Shown: positions 1 to 8,585, counted from the stretch's first letter. The stretch: 19,078 nt of DNA from Anaerolineales bacterium (GCA_017882065.1 JADGQD010000013.1:1-19078); one strand, 5' to 3'. Made by a program: numbers and translations. The notes: generated from the letters alone by a model not told the origin.

Positions 1-12
1 AAAGATGGGCAT
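1..12 (-). CDS. 5' end of an unidentified gene leaving the window
   Basis: Only the start codon and three further codons (M-P-I-F) lie in the window, so the product cannot be named. The start is believable because, on the minus strand, AGGAG (complement of 19-23) sits 6 nt before ATG (12-10). A TACAAT box (complement of 32-37) could serve as a -10, with no convincing -35. The gene is divergent from the CAP-LysM gene. Confidence 0.45.
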
Positions 13-143
13 AAAAGTCTCCTGACGCTTTATTGTACTGCCTCGCGCCGTCGCTAAATCATGAACAATGTCACCTTGCAACGGGACAAACATCCCCCCT
101 GCATTGATTCTCTTGGATTCGGCGTGGCAATGGTCTAAATAAA

Positions 144-178
144 GGATGTTGTGCGGGGCCTTCGCCCACCCAACATCC
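144..178. other. Hairpin in divergent intergenic region
   Basis: Outer arms GGATGTTG (144-151) and CAACATCC (171-178) pair perfectly over 8 bp. An inner GGGC/GCCC stem (156-159 with 164-167) closes a CTTC tetraloop. On the minus strand the hairpin is followed by TTTATTTA, so it resembles a terminator pointing left, yet no minus-strand gene ends nearby. The rest of 13-262 shows no gene. It could be a terminator relic, an operator or a small dispersed repeat. Confidence 0.5.
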
Positions 179-227
179 TCATATATTTCCTTTGTCACAG
201 GAATTCCCAAAAACCCTACATTCCAGT

Positions 228-256
228 TTGCTTACCGGCCACCCTGCCGTTATAAT
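228..256 (+). promoter_or_regulatory. Promoter of the CAP-LysM gene
   Basis: A -35-like TTGCTT (228-233), a 17-nt spacer and a perfect -10 TATAAT (251-256). The ATG follows 6 nt after the -10 box, where transcription would start, so the mRNA is predicted to have no 5' leader. No Shine-Dalgarno sequence precedes the ATG. Confidence 0.7.
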
Positions 257-262
257 TGTCTT

Positions 263-1231
263 ATGCGTAAATTGATGCCAGCCCTTATAACTATTTTGCT
301 GACCCTGACGATTTCCTTCTCGCCTTGGGTAGCCCGTGCCGAAACCGTCGCGGCTCCGCAAATCTCGACTGTTTCCGAACTCATTGACGCGGTCAATACC
401 CTGCGCGCCTCCTACAGGTTGCCATCCTATACGCCAAACTCCATCCTGATGACCCTTGCACAGGAGCATGCGGAGTATATGGCCGCCATCGGTATGTCCA
501 ATGTCCACACAGACTCTCGGGGTTTCCTCCCTTTCCAACGCGCATTAGAAGCTGGTTATCCTGTGGCAGGAAATATAAATACCGATGTAGGATATTATTC
601 TGAAAATGTTACGGGAGGAGTTGGCAAAACCGCTCAAGTTGTGATCACTGAATGGATGGGTGATGCGTCCCACCGGGACACTATGCTCTCAAGCGACCTA
701 CGCGATGTTGGCGCAGGTGTTGCACTCATTGGGAACACGTATTATTATTGCTTGGATGCAGGCCAGTCCACCGGGGGCACGCCTCGTCCCTTCACGCCAC
801 CACCGTCATACAGCACTTCTATCGCCACGCTCATCCCAAACACGCCCAACGCGAACGGATCCATTACCTACATCGTTCAGCGCGGCGACACCGCTCTTGG
901 CATTGCCCTGGCCTTTGGCATCTCCCTAGATGAACTTCTTGTCCTGAACAGCCTGACCGAAAAATCCGTTATTTACCCCGACCAACAAATTATCATCCGT
1001 GCCGCTTACACGCCCACTCCCACCCTGCCCACGTCAACACCCACTGGGCATCCCACCATTACACCCTGGCCCACTTCCACCCCAACGTCCACCGAGACGC
1101 CTGTCCCGCCAACGTTAACCCCATCACCGGGGTTGTCTGTCTCAGCGGCCCGCGGCGCAGTAACTGCTATCGTGGTTGCTGCTCTGGTTATTGCCTCCCT
1201 GCTGGCACTTCTCGGACGCAAACGTAAATAA
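263..1231 (+). CDS. Secreted CAP-domain/LysM protein with C-terminal membrane anchor
   Basis: An exported surface protein of 322 residues. Residues 1-26 form a signal peptide ending A-R-A. A CAP/SCP domain (about 35-170) follows, with HAEYMA, SENVTGG and a late ASHRDTML motif. Next is a LysM peptidoglycan- or glycan-binding module (about 200-246, with VQRGDTALGIA and LLVLN). Then come a Thr/Pro-rich stalk (about 247-290), a hydrophobic segment (about 298-316) and a basic RKRK tail, so the protein is probably tethered with the N-terminal domains outside the cell. The open frame begins at 146, but ATG 263 is preferred because it begins the signal peptide and sits just after the -10 box. The CAP domain's biochemical role is unknown here. 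Family assignment is firm; function is not. Confidence 0.85.
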   Translation: MRKLMPALITILLTLTISFSPWVARAETVAAPQISTVSELIDAVNTLRASYRLPSYTPNSILMTLAQEHAEYMAAIGMSNVHTDSRGFLPFQRALEAGYPVAGNINTDVGYYSENVTGGVGKTAQVVITEWMGDASHRDTMLSSDLRDVGAGVALIGNTYYYCLDAGQSTGGTPRPFTPPPSYSTSIATLIPNTPNANGSITYIVQRGDTALGIALAFGISLDELLVLNSLTEKSVIYPDQQIIIRAAYTPTPTLPTSTPTGHPTITPWPTSTPTSTETPVPPTLTPSPGLSVSAARGAVTAIVVAALVIASLLALLGRKRK

Positions 1232-1251
1232 AACATCCTGTAGAATAAAAT

Positions 1252-1279
1252 AACTGACGCTGATGAAGCGCCAGTTTTT
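1252..1279. terminator. Bidirectional terminator between CAP-LysM and gpmA
   Basis: A 10-bp stem with one mismatch (1252-1261 with 1267-1276), a GATGA loop and a T run at 1275-1279 on the plus strand. The minus-strand side reads into TTATTTTATT. It separates two convergent genes, so it can serve both. Confidence 0.8.
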
Positions 1280-1283
1280 GGTT

Positions 1284-2039
1284 TTATTTGGCTTTACCCT
1301 GGGCGGCCACAGCCTCCGCCGCCTTACGGACAGTCTCCTCGTCTGCCAGGTAGTAGTGCGCGACAGGTTTCAGGTCCGCATCGAGTTCGTAAACCAGCGG
1401 GATGCCGGTCGGGATGTTGAGTTCGGGGATTTCCTTATCTGAAATATTATCCAGGTACTTGACCATCGCCCGGATACTGTTGCCGTGTGCGGCGATCAAC
1501 ACGCGCTTGCCGGACTTGATCATCGGAGCCAGGATACTGTGCCAGTAAGGCAGGACGCGTTCCAACGTGATCTTGAGTGACTCAGTCGCAGGAAGTTGTG
1601 CAGGCGTCAGATCTGCGTAACGACGGTCGAAGCGTGGGTGACGCTCGTCGTTCAATTCCAGCGCCGGAGGCGGGACATCATAACTGCGCCGCCAAATCTT
1701 TACCTGTTCTTCGCCAAATTTGACGGCCATCTCGGCTTTGTTCAGGCCCTGGAGCTCCCCGTAGTGGCGTTCGTTCAACTGCCAGGCGCGTACCACTGGA
1801 ATCCAATCAAGCCCCATCTCTTCCTGGATGATGTTCAGCGTTCGGATGGCCCGTTTCAGAACGGAAGTGTAAGCAATATCAAACGTGAATCCCTTCTCAC
1901 ACAGGAGTTGAGCGCCCGTGAAGGCCTCCTGGTGCCCCTGCTCGGTCAGGTCAACGTCTGTCCAGCCGGTGAAACGGTTTTCCAGGTTCCAGGTGCTTTG
2001 TCCATGACGAACCAAAACGAGTATAAATTTTGCTTCCAT
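1284..2039 (-). CDS. gpmA: 2,3-bisphosphoglycerate-dependent phosphoglycerate mutase
   Basis: Interconverts 3-phosphoglycerate and 2-phosphoglycerate in glycolysis and gluconeogenesis through a phosphohistidine. The 251 residues match the usual length of about 250. The catalytic RHGQSTWN motif (His12) is followed by the family's N..FTGW.D..LT block. NERHYGELQG carries the acid/base Glu and AAHGNSIRAM the second catalytic His. The longer open frame starts at 2147, but ATG 2039 matches the family N-terminus and is preceded by GAGGTGATT as Shine-Dalgarno sequence. It lies 65 nt downstream of the ABC ATPase gene, past a hairpin, so it may be partly expressed by read-through. The C-terminus (about 230-251) is an Ala/Lys-rich tail. 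Confidence 0.95.
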   Translation of the reverse strand: MEAKFILVLVRHGQSTWNLENRFTGWTDVDLTEQGHQEAFTGAQLLCEKGFTFDIAYTSVLKRAIRTLNIIQEEMGLDWIPVVRAWQLNERHYGELQGLNKAEMAVKFGEEQVKIWRRSYDVPPPALELNDERHPRFDRRYADLTPAQLPATESLKITLERVLPYWHSILAPMIKSGKRVLIAAHGNSIRAMVKYLDNISDKEIPELNIPTGIPLVYELDADLKPVAHYYLADEETVRKAAEAVAAQGKAK

Positions 2040-2059
2040 AATCACCTCAGTTATAAGAA

Positions 2060-2086
2060 ACCGCCAGGCAACGCACACCTGGCGGT
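2060..2086 (-). terminator. Terminator after the ABC ATPase gene
   Basis: A perfect 9-bp stem ACCGCCAGG/CCTGGCGGT (2060-2068 with 2078-2086) and a 9-nt loop. On the minus strand it is followed by TTCTT. It lies between the ATPase stop and the gpmA start, so it is either a full or a partial terminator within a minus-strand pair. Confidence 0.65.
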
Positions 2087-2104
2087 CTTGGCGATCGAAC
2101 CTGA

Positions 2105-3205
2105 TTAGCAGATGGCTTTCTCTGTCTCGGGGTCGAACAAATGGCACTTGTCCAGGTTGAATGACACCTGAACCTTGTCACCAATTTGGAAATCAGTCCG
2201 CGGGTCCACACGGGCAACGATATTATCCGAGCCGGCCAGCAGGTACAGGAAGATTTCGTTACCCATAAGTTCGGTCACATCCACCTTCGTCTCAACCGCG
2301 GCCACATGAATCCCAGGCGGGACAAAAACCGGGTTATAAATATCTTCCGGGCGAATGCCGAACACAATCGGCTTATCCACAAATGCCTGGAAAGCCTTCA
2401 TACGCTCAGGCGGGATGGTTACATTAAAGGAACCTGTCTCCACAATCAGCTTGCTGCCATCCTTGCGTAGCTTCGCTTTGAAGAAATTCATCGCCGGAGC
2501 GCCGATGAAACCTGCAACGAACATGTTTTCCGGGTGATCATACAGTGCTTGCGGGGTATCCAACTGCAGGAGCACCCCCTTGTTAATGACCGCGATGCGG
2601 GAGGCCATTGTCATGGCTTCCATCTGGTCATGGGTCACATAGATAAATGTAGTGCCCAGACGATGATGCAACTTGGTTATTTCGGAACGCATGGCAATGC
2701 GCAGTTTAGCGTCCAAGTTGGAAAGCGGTTCGTCGAAGAGGAAGACTTTTGGCTCTCGTACGATCGCCCGTCCAACCGCCACACGCTGGCGCTGTCCGCC
2801 GGAAAGCTGGCGCGGTTTACGGGCAAGCAATTCGCCAATACCCAGGATATCTGCCGCTTGCTGGACCCTACGCTTGATTTCTTCTTTCGGTGTCTTGCGC
2901 AGTTTCAGGCCAAATGCCAGGTTGTCATAAACCGTCATATGCGGATAAAGAGCATAGGACTGGAACACCATTGCGATGTCGCGGTCCTTGGGAGGAACGT
3001 CATTTACAACGCGATCATCAATTTTGATCTGACCCTTGGTGATTTCCTCCAGCCCGGCAAGCATTCTAAGGGCGGTCGTCTTACCACAGCCCGAAGGGCC
3101 GACCAAGACCAGGAATTCTTTGTCATCAATTTGCAGGTTCAGGTCGTTCACTGCCGTGACATTGCCGAATTCCTTTGTGATGTGTTCGTACGTAACACTA
3201 GCCAT
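2105..3205 (-). CDS. Stand-alone ABC transporter ATPase, carbohydrate (MsmK/UgpC) type
   Basis: An ATPase of 366 residues, the normal length for sugar-importer ATPases of the MsmK/MalK/UgpC family. Visible motifs are Walker A GPSGCGKTT (36-44), the Q-loop in VFQSYALYPHMTVYDNLAFG, signature LSGGQRQR, Walker B VFLFDEPLSNLD and the H-loop THDQMEA. The C-terminal third is the MOP/TOBE regulatory domain typical of this group (FGIRPEDIY, then VTELMGNEIFLYL). No permease or binding-protein genes are adjacent. By analogy with MsmK, one such ATPase often energises several sugar importers encoded elsewhere; that is inference. The start is supported by AAGGAGA 6 nt before ATG. Substrate cannot be read from the ATPase. 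Confidence 0.92.
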   Translation of the reverse strand: MASVTYEHITKEFGNVTAVNDLNLQIDDKEFLVLVGPSGCGKTTALRMLAGLEEITKGQIKIDDRVVNDVPPKDRDIAMVFQSYALYPHMTVYDNLAFGLKLRKTPKEEIKRRVQQAADILGIGELLARKPRQLSGGQRQRVAVGRAIVREPKVFLFDEPLSNLDAKLRIAMRSEITKLHHRLGTTFIYVTHDQMEAMTMASRIAVINKGVLLQLDTPQALYDHPENMFVAGFIGAPAMNFFKAKLRKDGSKLIVETGSFNVTIPPERMKAFQAFVDKPIVFGIRPEDIYNPVFVPPGIHVAAVETKVDVTELMGNEIFLYLLAGSDNIVARVDPRTDFQIGDKVQVSFNLDKCHLFDPETEKAIC

Positions 3206-3239
3206 ATTAGTCTCCTTTTCGTTTGAGTATAGTGATTTA

Positions 3240-3245
3240 ATTATA
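3240..3245 (-). promoter_or_regulatory. -10 box for the ABC ATPase gene
   Basis: On the minus strand the hexamer is TATAAT, which gives a leader of roughly 28 nt containing the Shine-Dalgarno sequence. No good -35 is seen 16-18 nt upstream. A second TATACT (complement of 3226-3231) is an alternative. Confidence 0.4.
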
Positions 3246-3265
3246 ACGCAAAAATATAAAAGGGG

Positions 3266-3295
3266 CGTACAGATTTACATAAGAAGCAGTAAAAT
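3266..3295 (+). promoter_or_regulatory. Probable promoter of mutS
   Basis: -10 TAAAAT (3290-3295) lies 6 nt before the mutS ATG. A weak -35, CGTACA (3266-3271), lies 18 nt upstream. There is no Shine-Dalgarno sequence before the ATG, so transcription starting at or next to the ATG would give a leaderless message. Confidence 0.5.
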
Positions 3296-3301
3296 GGATA
3301 C

Positions 3302-5902
3302 ATGACCGACGATGTGACCCCCATCCGCCAGCAATATCTCGAAATCAAACGCCAGTACCCCAACGCCATCCTGTTCTTCCGGCTGGGTGATTTCTATGAA
3401 ACCTTTGACCAGGATGCCGAAACCGCCGCTCGTGAACTGGACATTGTTCTCACTTCCCGCCCCATCGGCAAAGGGTTGCGCGCCCCTCTGGCTGGTATTC
3501 CATACCACGCCGTTGAGAATTACCTCTCCCGGTTAATCGAAAAAGGCTATCACGTTGCCATCTGCGAGCAGATCGGGGACCAGCCAACCAAGGGCATCTT
3601 CCCACGCCGGGTCGTGCGCGTAGTAACGCCGGGGACGATTGTCGAACCCGGCCTCTTACCCGGTGACGGGAACAACTACCTCGCTTCAATCGTGATAGAT
3701 GACGGACGCGCCGGGATCTCCTATGTGGACATAACCACCGGCGAATTCGCCGTCACCGAACTCGATGTGGCCTCGGACCCTTTGGCTGGTGCCTCAGGTC
3801 AGATCTGGGCGCCCCTCCGCGCCGAACTGACACGTCTCCGCCCGGCAGAAATCATCCACCCCGACAATATCCTTATCCCAAATGGTATTTCCAGCCACCT
3901 GACGGCCTGGCCCGCCTGGCGCTTTGAGCCGGGTAAAAGCCAGGAAACATTGCTCGCTCATTTTGAAGCCTCCACCTTGGATGGTTTTGGATTAAAGAAT
4001 CTGCCGCTGGCTGTCCGCGCAGCAGGCGGCATTATCCAATACCTGAAAGAAACCGAGGGGGCAGCTCTGCCTCTCCTGTCCAGCCTGCGCGTTTACAGTC
4101 TGGGCGAATTCATGACGCTCGATGCCGCAACCCGCCGTAACTTGGAATTGACCGAAACTCTGCATGGCGGGACCAAAGGCTCGCTGCTTGGCGTGCTTGA
4201 CCTCACTGTCACACCCATGGGCAAACGGTTGATGGGCCAGTGGGTAAGCCAGCCATTGCTCGACGTGAACCGTATCAGGGCGCGCCAGGATGGCGTCGAG
4301 TTCTTCTTTTCCCGCTCGATGCTGCGCGCCGAGTTGCGTTCCGCTCTCAAACCATTGGTCGACCTGGAACGCCTGGTCAACCGCATCCTCTCCGGTCACG
4401 CCCAGCCGCGCGATCTGGTGGCTCTGCGGGTAACATTGATCCACCTGCCGGCTATTTTGCAATTGTTCACTATCGAAAATTATTCTTCAACGCTACCTCT
4501 AAATTCATTAAATCCCTGCGCTGACGAATTAACCTTGCTCCAATCTGCCATTGACGATGACCCGCCCGCAACACTTCAAAATACCGGCATTATCCGTTCC
4601 GGTTATTCCGCCGAGTTGGACGGTGTCGTCGAGGCGTCCCGTCACGCCCGCGAGTGGATCAACAACCTGGAGGCAGTTGAACGTCAGCGTACCGGGATCA
4701 AGACGCTTAAAGTCGGTTACAACAAAGTTTTCGGATATTACATTGAGATCTCGCAGGGACAGGCTGCCAACGCTCCATCCGATTACATCCGCAAGCAGAC
4801 ACTTGTCAACGCCGAACGCTACATCACGCCGGAGATGAAAGAGTACGAGACACTTGTCCTGAATGCCGAGGAACGTATCCGTGAAATCGAACAGCGCCTT
4901 TTCCGTGAGGTTTGTGCGACCCTGGCAAAGTCCGCCAGCCGCTTGCTCGACACCGCGCGTGCCCTGGCCGAACTGGACGTTCACTCGGCTCTGGCCGAGT
5001 CCGCCGCGCTGGGTGGTTATGTCCGGCCCGATGTCCGGGACGATGACGTGTTGGAAATCCACGAAGGCCGCCACCCGGTCGTCGAAACAAGCCTGCATGG
5101 TGAACGGTACGTCCCCAACGACGTTATCTTCGAAAAGGGCGAGATCGTCCGGGTTATCACCGGGCCGAACATGTCCGGAAAATCCACTTATCTGCGCCAG
5201 GCTGCGCTGATAGTGCTGATGGCGCAGATGGGTTCGTTCGTCCCGGCCACCTCGGCCAGGGTTGGGTTGGTAGACCGTATCTTCACTCGCATCGGCGCCC
5301 AAGATGAAATCCATGCAGGGCAATCCACGTTTATGGTTGAGATGATCGAAGCAGCCAACATCCTGCATCATGCTACCCAAAGGTCGCTGCTCATCCTGGA
5401 TGAAATCGGGCGCGGCACGAGCACTTATGACGGCGTCTCGATCGCCTGGGCAGTAGTCGAGTACATCCACAATCACCCATCCCTGCGCGCAAAAACACTT
5501 TTCGCCACCCATTATCACGAACTGGCGCAACTCGCAGACCTGCTGCCGGGTGTGCGCAATTACAATGTTGCTGTTACCGACGCGAACGGGACAGTGGTCT
5601 TCCTGCACAAAATTATCCCGGGTGGCGCAGACCGCTCCTACGGCATCCACGTGGCACAATTGGCGGGTCTACCCCGCCCAGTTATTCAGCGAGCGACAGA
5701 GATCATGACAGAACTGGAAAAGTCATCCGGTCAGGCAATCCGCATCAATCCACACGCGGCTAAGCAAGCGGCACTCTTCCCGGAAACCAATCCTCTGTTG
5801 GATGAACTTAGAGGTCTGGATGTCAATTCGCTCTCACCCATTGAGGCGCTAAATAAGCTGTTCGAGTGGCAGACGCGCTATTTTGGGAAAAAAGAACAAT
5901 AA
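3302..5902 (+). CDS. mutS: DNA mismatch repair protein MutS
   Basis: Recognises base mismatches and small loops and starts repair. At 866 residues it is full length for bacterial MutS1. The N-terminal domain has the mismatch-reading Phe-x-Glu within GDFYETF. The connector, lever and clamp regions follow. The ATPase has Walker A GPNMSGKST (621-629), Walker B LLILDEIGRGTSTYDG (Asp near 700), the ATHYHEL motif and the C-terminal helix-turn-helix region. The end carries a short dimer/tetramer-like tail (SPIEALNKLFEW). It stands alone; no mutL is visible. ATG 3302 gives the family N-terminus (TPIRQQYLEIK) and lies 6 nt after a TAAAAT box. A 376-codon open frame on the opposite strand inside the gene is only its shadow. 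Confidence 0.97.
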   Translation: MTDDVTPIRQQYLEIKRQYPNAILFFRLGDFYETFDQDAETAARELDIVLTSRPIGKGLRAPLAGIPYHAVENYLSRLIEKGYHVAICEQIGDQPTKGIFPRRVVRVVTPGTIVEPGLLPGDGNNYLASIVIDDGRAGISYVDITTGEFAVTELDVASDPLAGASGQIWAPLRAELTRLRPAEIIHPDNILIPNGISSHLTAWPAWRFEPGKSQETLLAHFEASTLDGFGLKNLPLAVRAAGGIIQYLKETEGAALPLLSSLRVYSLGEFMTLDAATRRNLELTETLHGGTKGSLLGVLDLTVTPMGKRLMGQWVSQPLLDVNRIRARQDGVEFFFSRSMLRAELRSALKPLVDLERLVNRILSGHAQPRDLVALRVTLIHLPAILQLFTIENYSSTLPLNSLNPCADELTLLQSAIDDDPPATLQNTGIIRSGYSAELDGVVEASRHAREWINNLEAVERQRTGIKTLKVGYNKVFGYYIEISQGQAANAPSDYIRKQTLVNAERYITPEMKEYETLVLNAEERIREIEQRLFREVCATLAKSASRLLDTARALAELDVHSALAESAALGGYVRPDVRDDDVLEIHEGRHPVVETSLHGERYVPNDVIFEKGEIVRVITGPNMSGKSTYLRQAALIVLMAQMGSFVPATSARVGLVDRIFTRIGAQDEIHAGQSTFMVEMIEAANILHHATQRSLLILDEIGRGTSTYDGVSIAWAVVEYIHNHPSLRAKTLFATHYHELAQLADLLPGVRNYNVAVTDANGTVVFLHKIIPGGADRSYGIHVAQLAGLPRPVIQRATEIMTELEKSSGQAIRINPHAAKQAALFPETNPLLDELRGLDVNSLSPIEALNKLFEWQTRYFGKKEQ

Positions 5903-5918
5903 AGTTGACGTTTGGAAT

Positions 5919-5965
5919 AAAAAAACAAGCCTCCCGCAACACGAATGCGGGAGGCTTGTTTTTTT
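5919..5965. terminator. Strong bidirectional terminator between mutS and hppA
   Basis: A perfect 20-bp stem (5919-5938 with 5946-5965) and a 7-nt loop ACACGAA. Seven A residues flank one side and seven T residues the other, so it terminates both convergent genes. Confidence 0.93.
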
Positions 5966-5976
5966 ATCTTGTTGGG

Positions 5977-8313
5977 CTATACATTCTCTTTATTGAAAGT
6001 GGGCATCGGGGCCTTCGACCGGGAAATTGCCCAGATGGTTGCAGCCAGTAGAACCACAGCAATGCCGACAACGACAAAATTGATCGAACCGTCTGCATTC
6101 TGTATCGGGTATTTGACGATGATCGGAGCAGCGAGCAGACTGACCAGGTTTGCCACTTTGATCATCGGGTTGAGAGCCGGGCCGGCAGTATCCTTCATCG
6201 GGTCACCGACAGTATCGCCCACCACACTTGCCTTATGACGCTCGGAGCCTTTGCCCGTATTTTGAGCCAGGCTGCGCGGTTCATCTTCAATGGACTTCTT
6301 GGCATTATCCCAGGCGCCACCAGCATTAGACATAAACACCGCCAACAACTGACCGGAGAGGATGATACCAGCCAAGAAGCCGCCCAGGGCCTCCACTTGC
6401 AGCACTAAGCCAATCACCAACGGCATCAGCACCGAGATGGTCGCCAGCGGAATGAGTTCCTTCTGCGCCGAAGCAGTGGAGATGCCAATCACTTCAGCAT
6501 AATCGGGTTGTTTGGTGCCTTCCATGATGCCCGGGATCTTGAATTGGCGCCGGACCTCTTCCACAATTTTGCCTGCAGCGCGGCTTACAGCCCGGATGGA
6601 AAGCGAGGAGAACAACCAGGGCAACGCACCGCCAAGGAGCAGCCCTATGAACACCTTGGTATCAGAGAGACGGATGGATTCCATCACGGCTTGTCCCAAT
6701 TGCGACTGCACGCGGGCCACATCCGCAATATACGCACCAAACAAGCTGACCGCCGCTATCACAGCGGAGGCAATGGCAACGCCCTTGGTGATGGCTTTGG
6801 TGGTATTGCCTACAGCATCCAGGTCAGCCATGATCTGGCGAGCCGCCTTGGTCTCTTCATCCTCCATACCATGCCAGGCCATCTCGCCAATGCCATTGGC
6901 ATTATCTGAGATAGGCCCATAAGAGTCCATGGCCACATTATTGCCAGTGTGACTCAACATACCGATACCGATCATGGCAACTGCGTACAGCACATACTTC
7001 GCGCCGTCACCGTTGTAGAGCAATAGACCGATGATAAAGCTGATCGCAATTACAACTACCGCCCATACGCTTGATTCCATCCCGACCGACAGGCCAGACA
7101 GAATGGTGGTCGCAGGACCGGTGTCGGTGGACTTAACAATCTCTTTGACGGGTGCCTTCTTCGTGGAAGTGAAATACGAAGTCAGCGGGTTGAATGCCAC
7201 GGCCAAACCAACGCCGACGGCGGTCAATGCCGCCAGACGCCAATCATGGGCGTAGAAGTACGCCAAAAAGATGGAGAGGGTAACGGTAAAGATACTGGAT
7301 ACCTCATATGAGCGAAACATGGACTCTTCCGCGTCATGTGCACGCAGGAACTTTAGTGGGAATTTCTCCCAAATGGGCACCGTGAAAGTACCCAGCATTG
7401 AACTAATCACGCCTATGGCGCGAATGATCAACGGGTAGACAATCCACTTCAATTCGCCCGTAAGGGCAACCAGTGCCAGGCCAAGGATCAGGCCGGAGAC
7501 GATCGTGGTCTCGTATGATTCGAAAATATCCGCGGCCATACCAGCGCAGTCTCCCACATTATCGCCAACCAGGTCTGCAATCACGGCGGCATTGCGCGGG
7601 TCATCTTCGGGGATATCTTTCTCGACCTTGCCAACCAAATCCGCGCCCACGTCGGCGGCTTTCGTAAAAATACCGCCGCCCACGCGCATGAATAATGCCA
7701 ATAGCGTTCCGCCAAAGCCAAAGCCCAACAGTGCGTCTGGCGCCGCCTTTCCAAAGACAATGAATATCAGCGTTCCGCCGAACAAGCCAAGGCCATCGGT
7801 GAGCATACCGGTGATCGTACCGGCATAGTATGCAATCGAGAGGGCTTCATTAAATCCCCGGCGGGAGGCTGCCGCGACACGGATATTGGCCTGCACGGCC
7901 ATACGCATTCCCAACTGACCGACCATCAAAGAGAAGGACGCACCCATGATAAAGGCAATCGTACGGCCAACGGCAATGATCAGTTTAATACCCTGGTCAC
8001 CAAAAGCTTTGAATTCTTCTTGGGCCTCCAGGCTGGGCGGGACGACGTACACACTAAAGAACATTACCAACGTTAGAATGCCGATAAGAGGCAGGATGGT
8101 ACGCAATTGGCGCCCCAGATACGCATTGGCGCCAATACGAATCGCGTTCCACACTTCCTGCATCTTGGCAGTGCCCTTATCCTTCTTGAGCACGATGCCA
8201 CGTAACCACCAGGCATATGCCAGGCTAATAAACGCAGCCATAAGTACGAAAACAACGGCAACCTGCTCAAAATCATTAAGTCCATGTCGGCTACCAAGCC
8301 AAAGAATATCCAT
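5977..8313 (-). CDS. hppA: Membrane proton-translocating pyrophosphatase, K+-independent type
   Basis: Hydrolyses pyrophosphate and pumps protons across the membrane. At 778 residues with about 16 hydrophobic segments it is full length. The pyrophosphate/Mg site motifs are present: GADLVGKVE, DNVGDCAGMAADIFES and the C-terminal VGDPMKDTAGPALN. GNTTKAITKG carries Lys where K+-dependent enzymes have Ala, which marks the K+-independent H+-pumping subclass (established family knowledge). The open frame can start at TTG 8331, but ATG 8313 is preferred because GGAGA lies 6 nt before it; the TTG would bury that site. It has its own promoter and is divergent from the ABC operon. Confidence 0.96.
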   Translation of the reverse strand: MDILWLGSRHGLNDFEQVAVVFVLMAAFISLAYAWWLRGIVLKKDKGTAKMQEVWNAIRIGANAYLGRQLRTILPLIGILTLVMFFSVYVVPPSLEAQEEFKAFGDQGIKLIIAVGRTIAFIMGASFSLMVGQLGMRMAVQANIRVAAASRRGFNEALSIAYYAGTITGMLTDGLGLFGGTLIFIVFGKAAPDALLGFGFGGTLLALFMRVGGGIFTKAADVGADLVGKVEKDIPEDDPRNAAVIADLVGDNVGDCAGMAADIFESYETTIVSGLILGLALVALTGELKWIVYPLIIRAIGVISSMLGTFTVPIWEKFPLKFLRAHDAEESMFRSYEVSSIFTVTLSIFLAYFYAHDWRLAALTAVGVGLAVAFNPLTSYFTSTKKAPVKEIVKSTDTGPATTILSGLSVGMESSVWAVVVIAISFIIGLLLYNGDGAKYVLYAVAMIGIGMLSHTGNNVAMDSYGPISDNANGIGEMAWHGMEDEETKAARQIMADLDAVGNTTKAITKGVAIASAVIAAVSLFGAYIADVARVQSQLGQAVMESIRLSDTKVFIGLLLGGALPWLFSSLSIRAVSRAAGKIVEEVRRQFKIPGIMEGTKQPDYAEVIGISTASAQKELIPLATISVLMPLVIGLVLQVEALGGFLAGIILSGQLLAVFMSNAGGAWDNAKKSIEDEPRSLAQNTGKGSERHKASVVGDTVGDPMKDTAGPALNPMIKVANLVSLLAAPIIVKYPIQNADGSINFVVVGIAVVLLAATIWAISRSKAPMPTFNKENV

Positions 8314-8338
8314 GTATCTTCTCCAATTCAATTAGAAT

Positions 8339-8368
8339 CATGGAGGCATAAGATTTCCTGTCTCCATG
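8339..8368 (-). other. Hairpin in the hppA leader
   Basis: Perfect 7-bp arms CATGGAG/CTCCATG (8339-8345 with 8362-8368) around a 16-nt loop. The hairpin begins at about the predicted start of the hppA mRNA and leaves the ribosome-binding site free, so a stabilising 5' stem is the simplest guess. Confidence 0.4.
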
Positions 8369-8375
8369 TCGCCCT

Positions 8376-8404
8376 ATTCTATCTAACATAATTTATTTAG
8401 TCAA
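8376..8404 (-). promoter_or_regulatory. Promoter of hppA
   Basis: On the minus strand: -35 TTGACT (complement of 8399-8404), a 17-nt spacer and -10 TAGAAT (complement of 8376-8381). Predicted transcription start is near 8369, giving a leader of about 55 nt. A close match to the housekeeping sigma consensus. Confidence 0.8.
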
Positions 8405-8516
8405 TTCATTCAGCGCCCCTATTAGTTACACCTTATTTTTTGGCGATTCCCAGAGAACCAAGCAATCAACATAAGCTCATTACAGATTAGGGTTTGATTA
8501 GAAAGAATAAAACCAC

Positions 8517-8546
8517 TTGACTTTGCCTCAACTTTAATTGTATAGT
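8517..8546 (+). promoter_or_regulatory. Promoter of the Gld-like ABC operon
   Basis: -35 TTGACT (8517-8522), an 18-nt spacer and -10 TATAGT (8541-8546). The leader would be about 95 nt. Between this and the hppA promoter (8405-8516) I see no gene and no strong repeat. Confidence 0.8.
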
Positions 8547-8585
8547 ACTAAACGCTTGAGTGATGCCACCCCCGGCACTGCTGCC

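Noticed and set aside
179..538. A 119-codon minus-strand frame over the CAP-LysM N-terminus
   Set aside because: It lies opposite a signal peptide and CAP domain and has no recognisable features; a shadow.
1006..1236. Gly/Val-rich minus-strand frame and apparent tandem repeat
   Set aside because: It is the complement of the low-complexity Thr/Pro stalk; the near-repeats come from ACN/CCN codons, not a DNA repeat array.
4529..5659. A 376-codon open frame on the minus strand inside mutS
   Set aside because: It lies opposite the fully conserved MutS clamp and ATPase regions, has no ribosome-binding site and no recognisable motif; a shadow of codon bias.
8331..8331. TTG start for hppA
   Set aside because: It would place the clear GGAGA ribosome-binding site inside the coding region; ATG at 8313 fits better.
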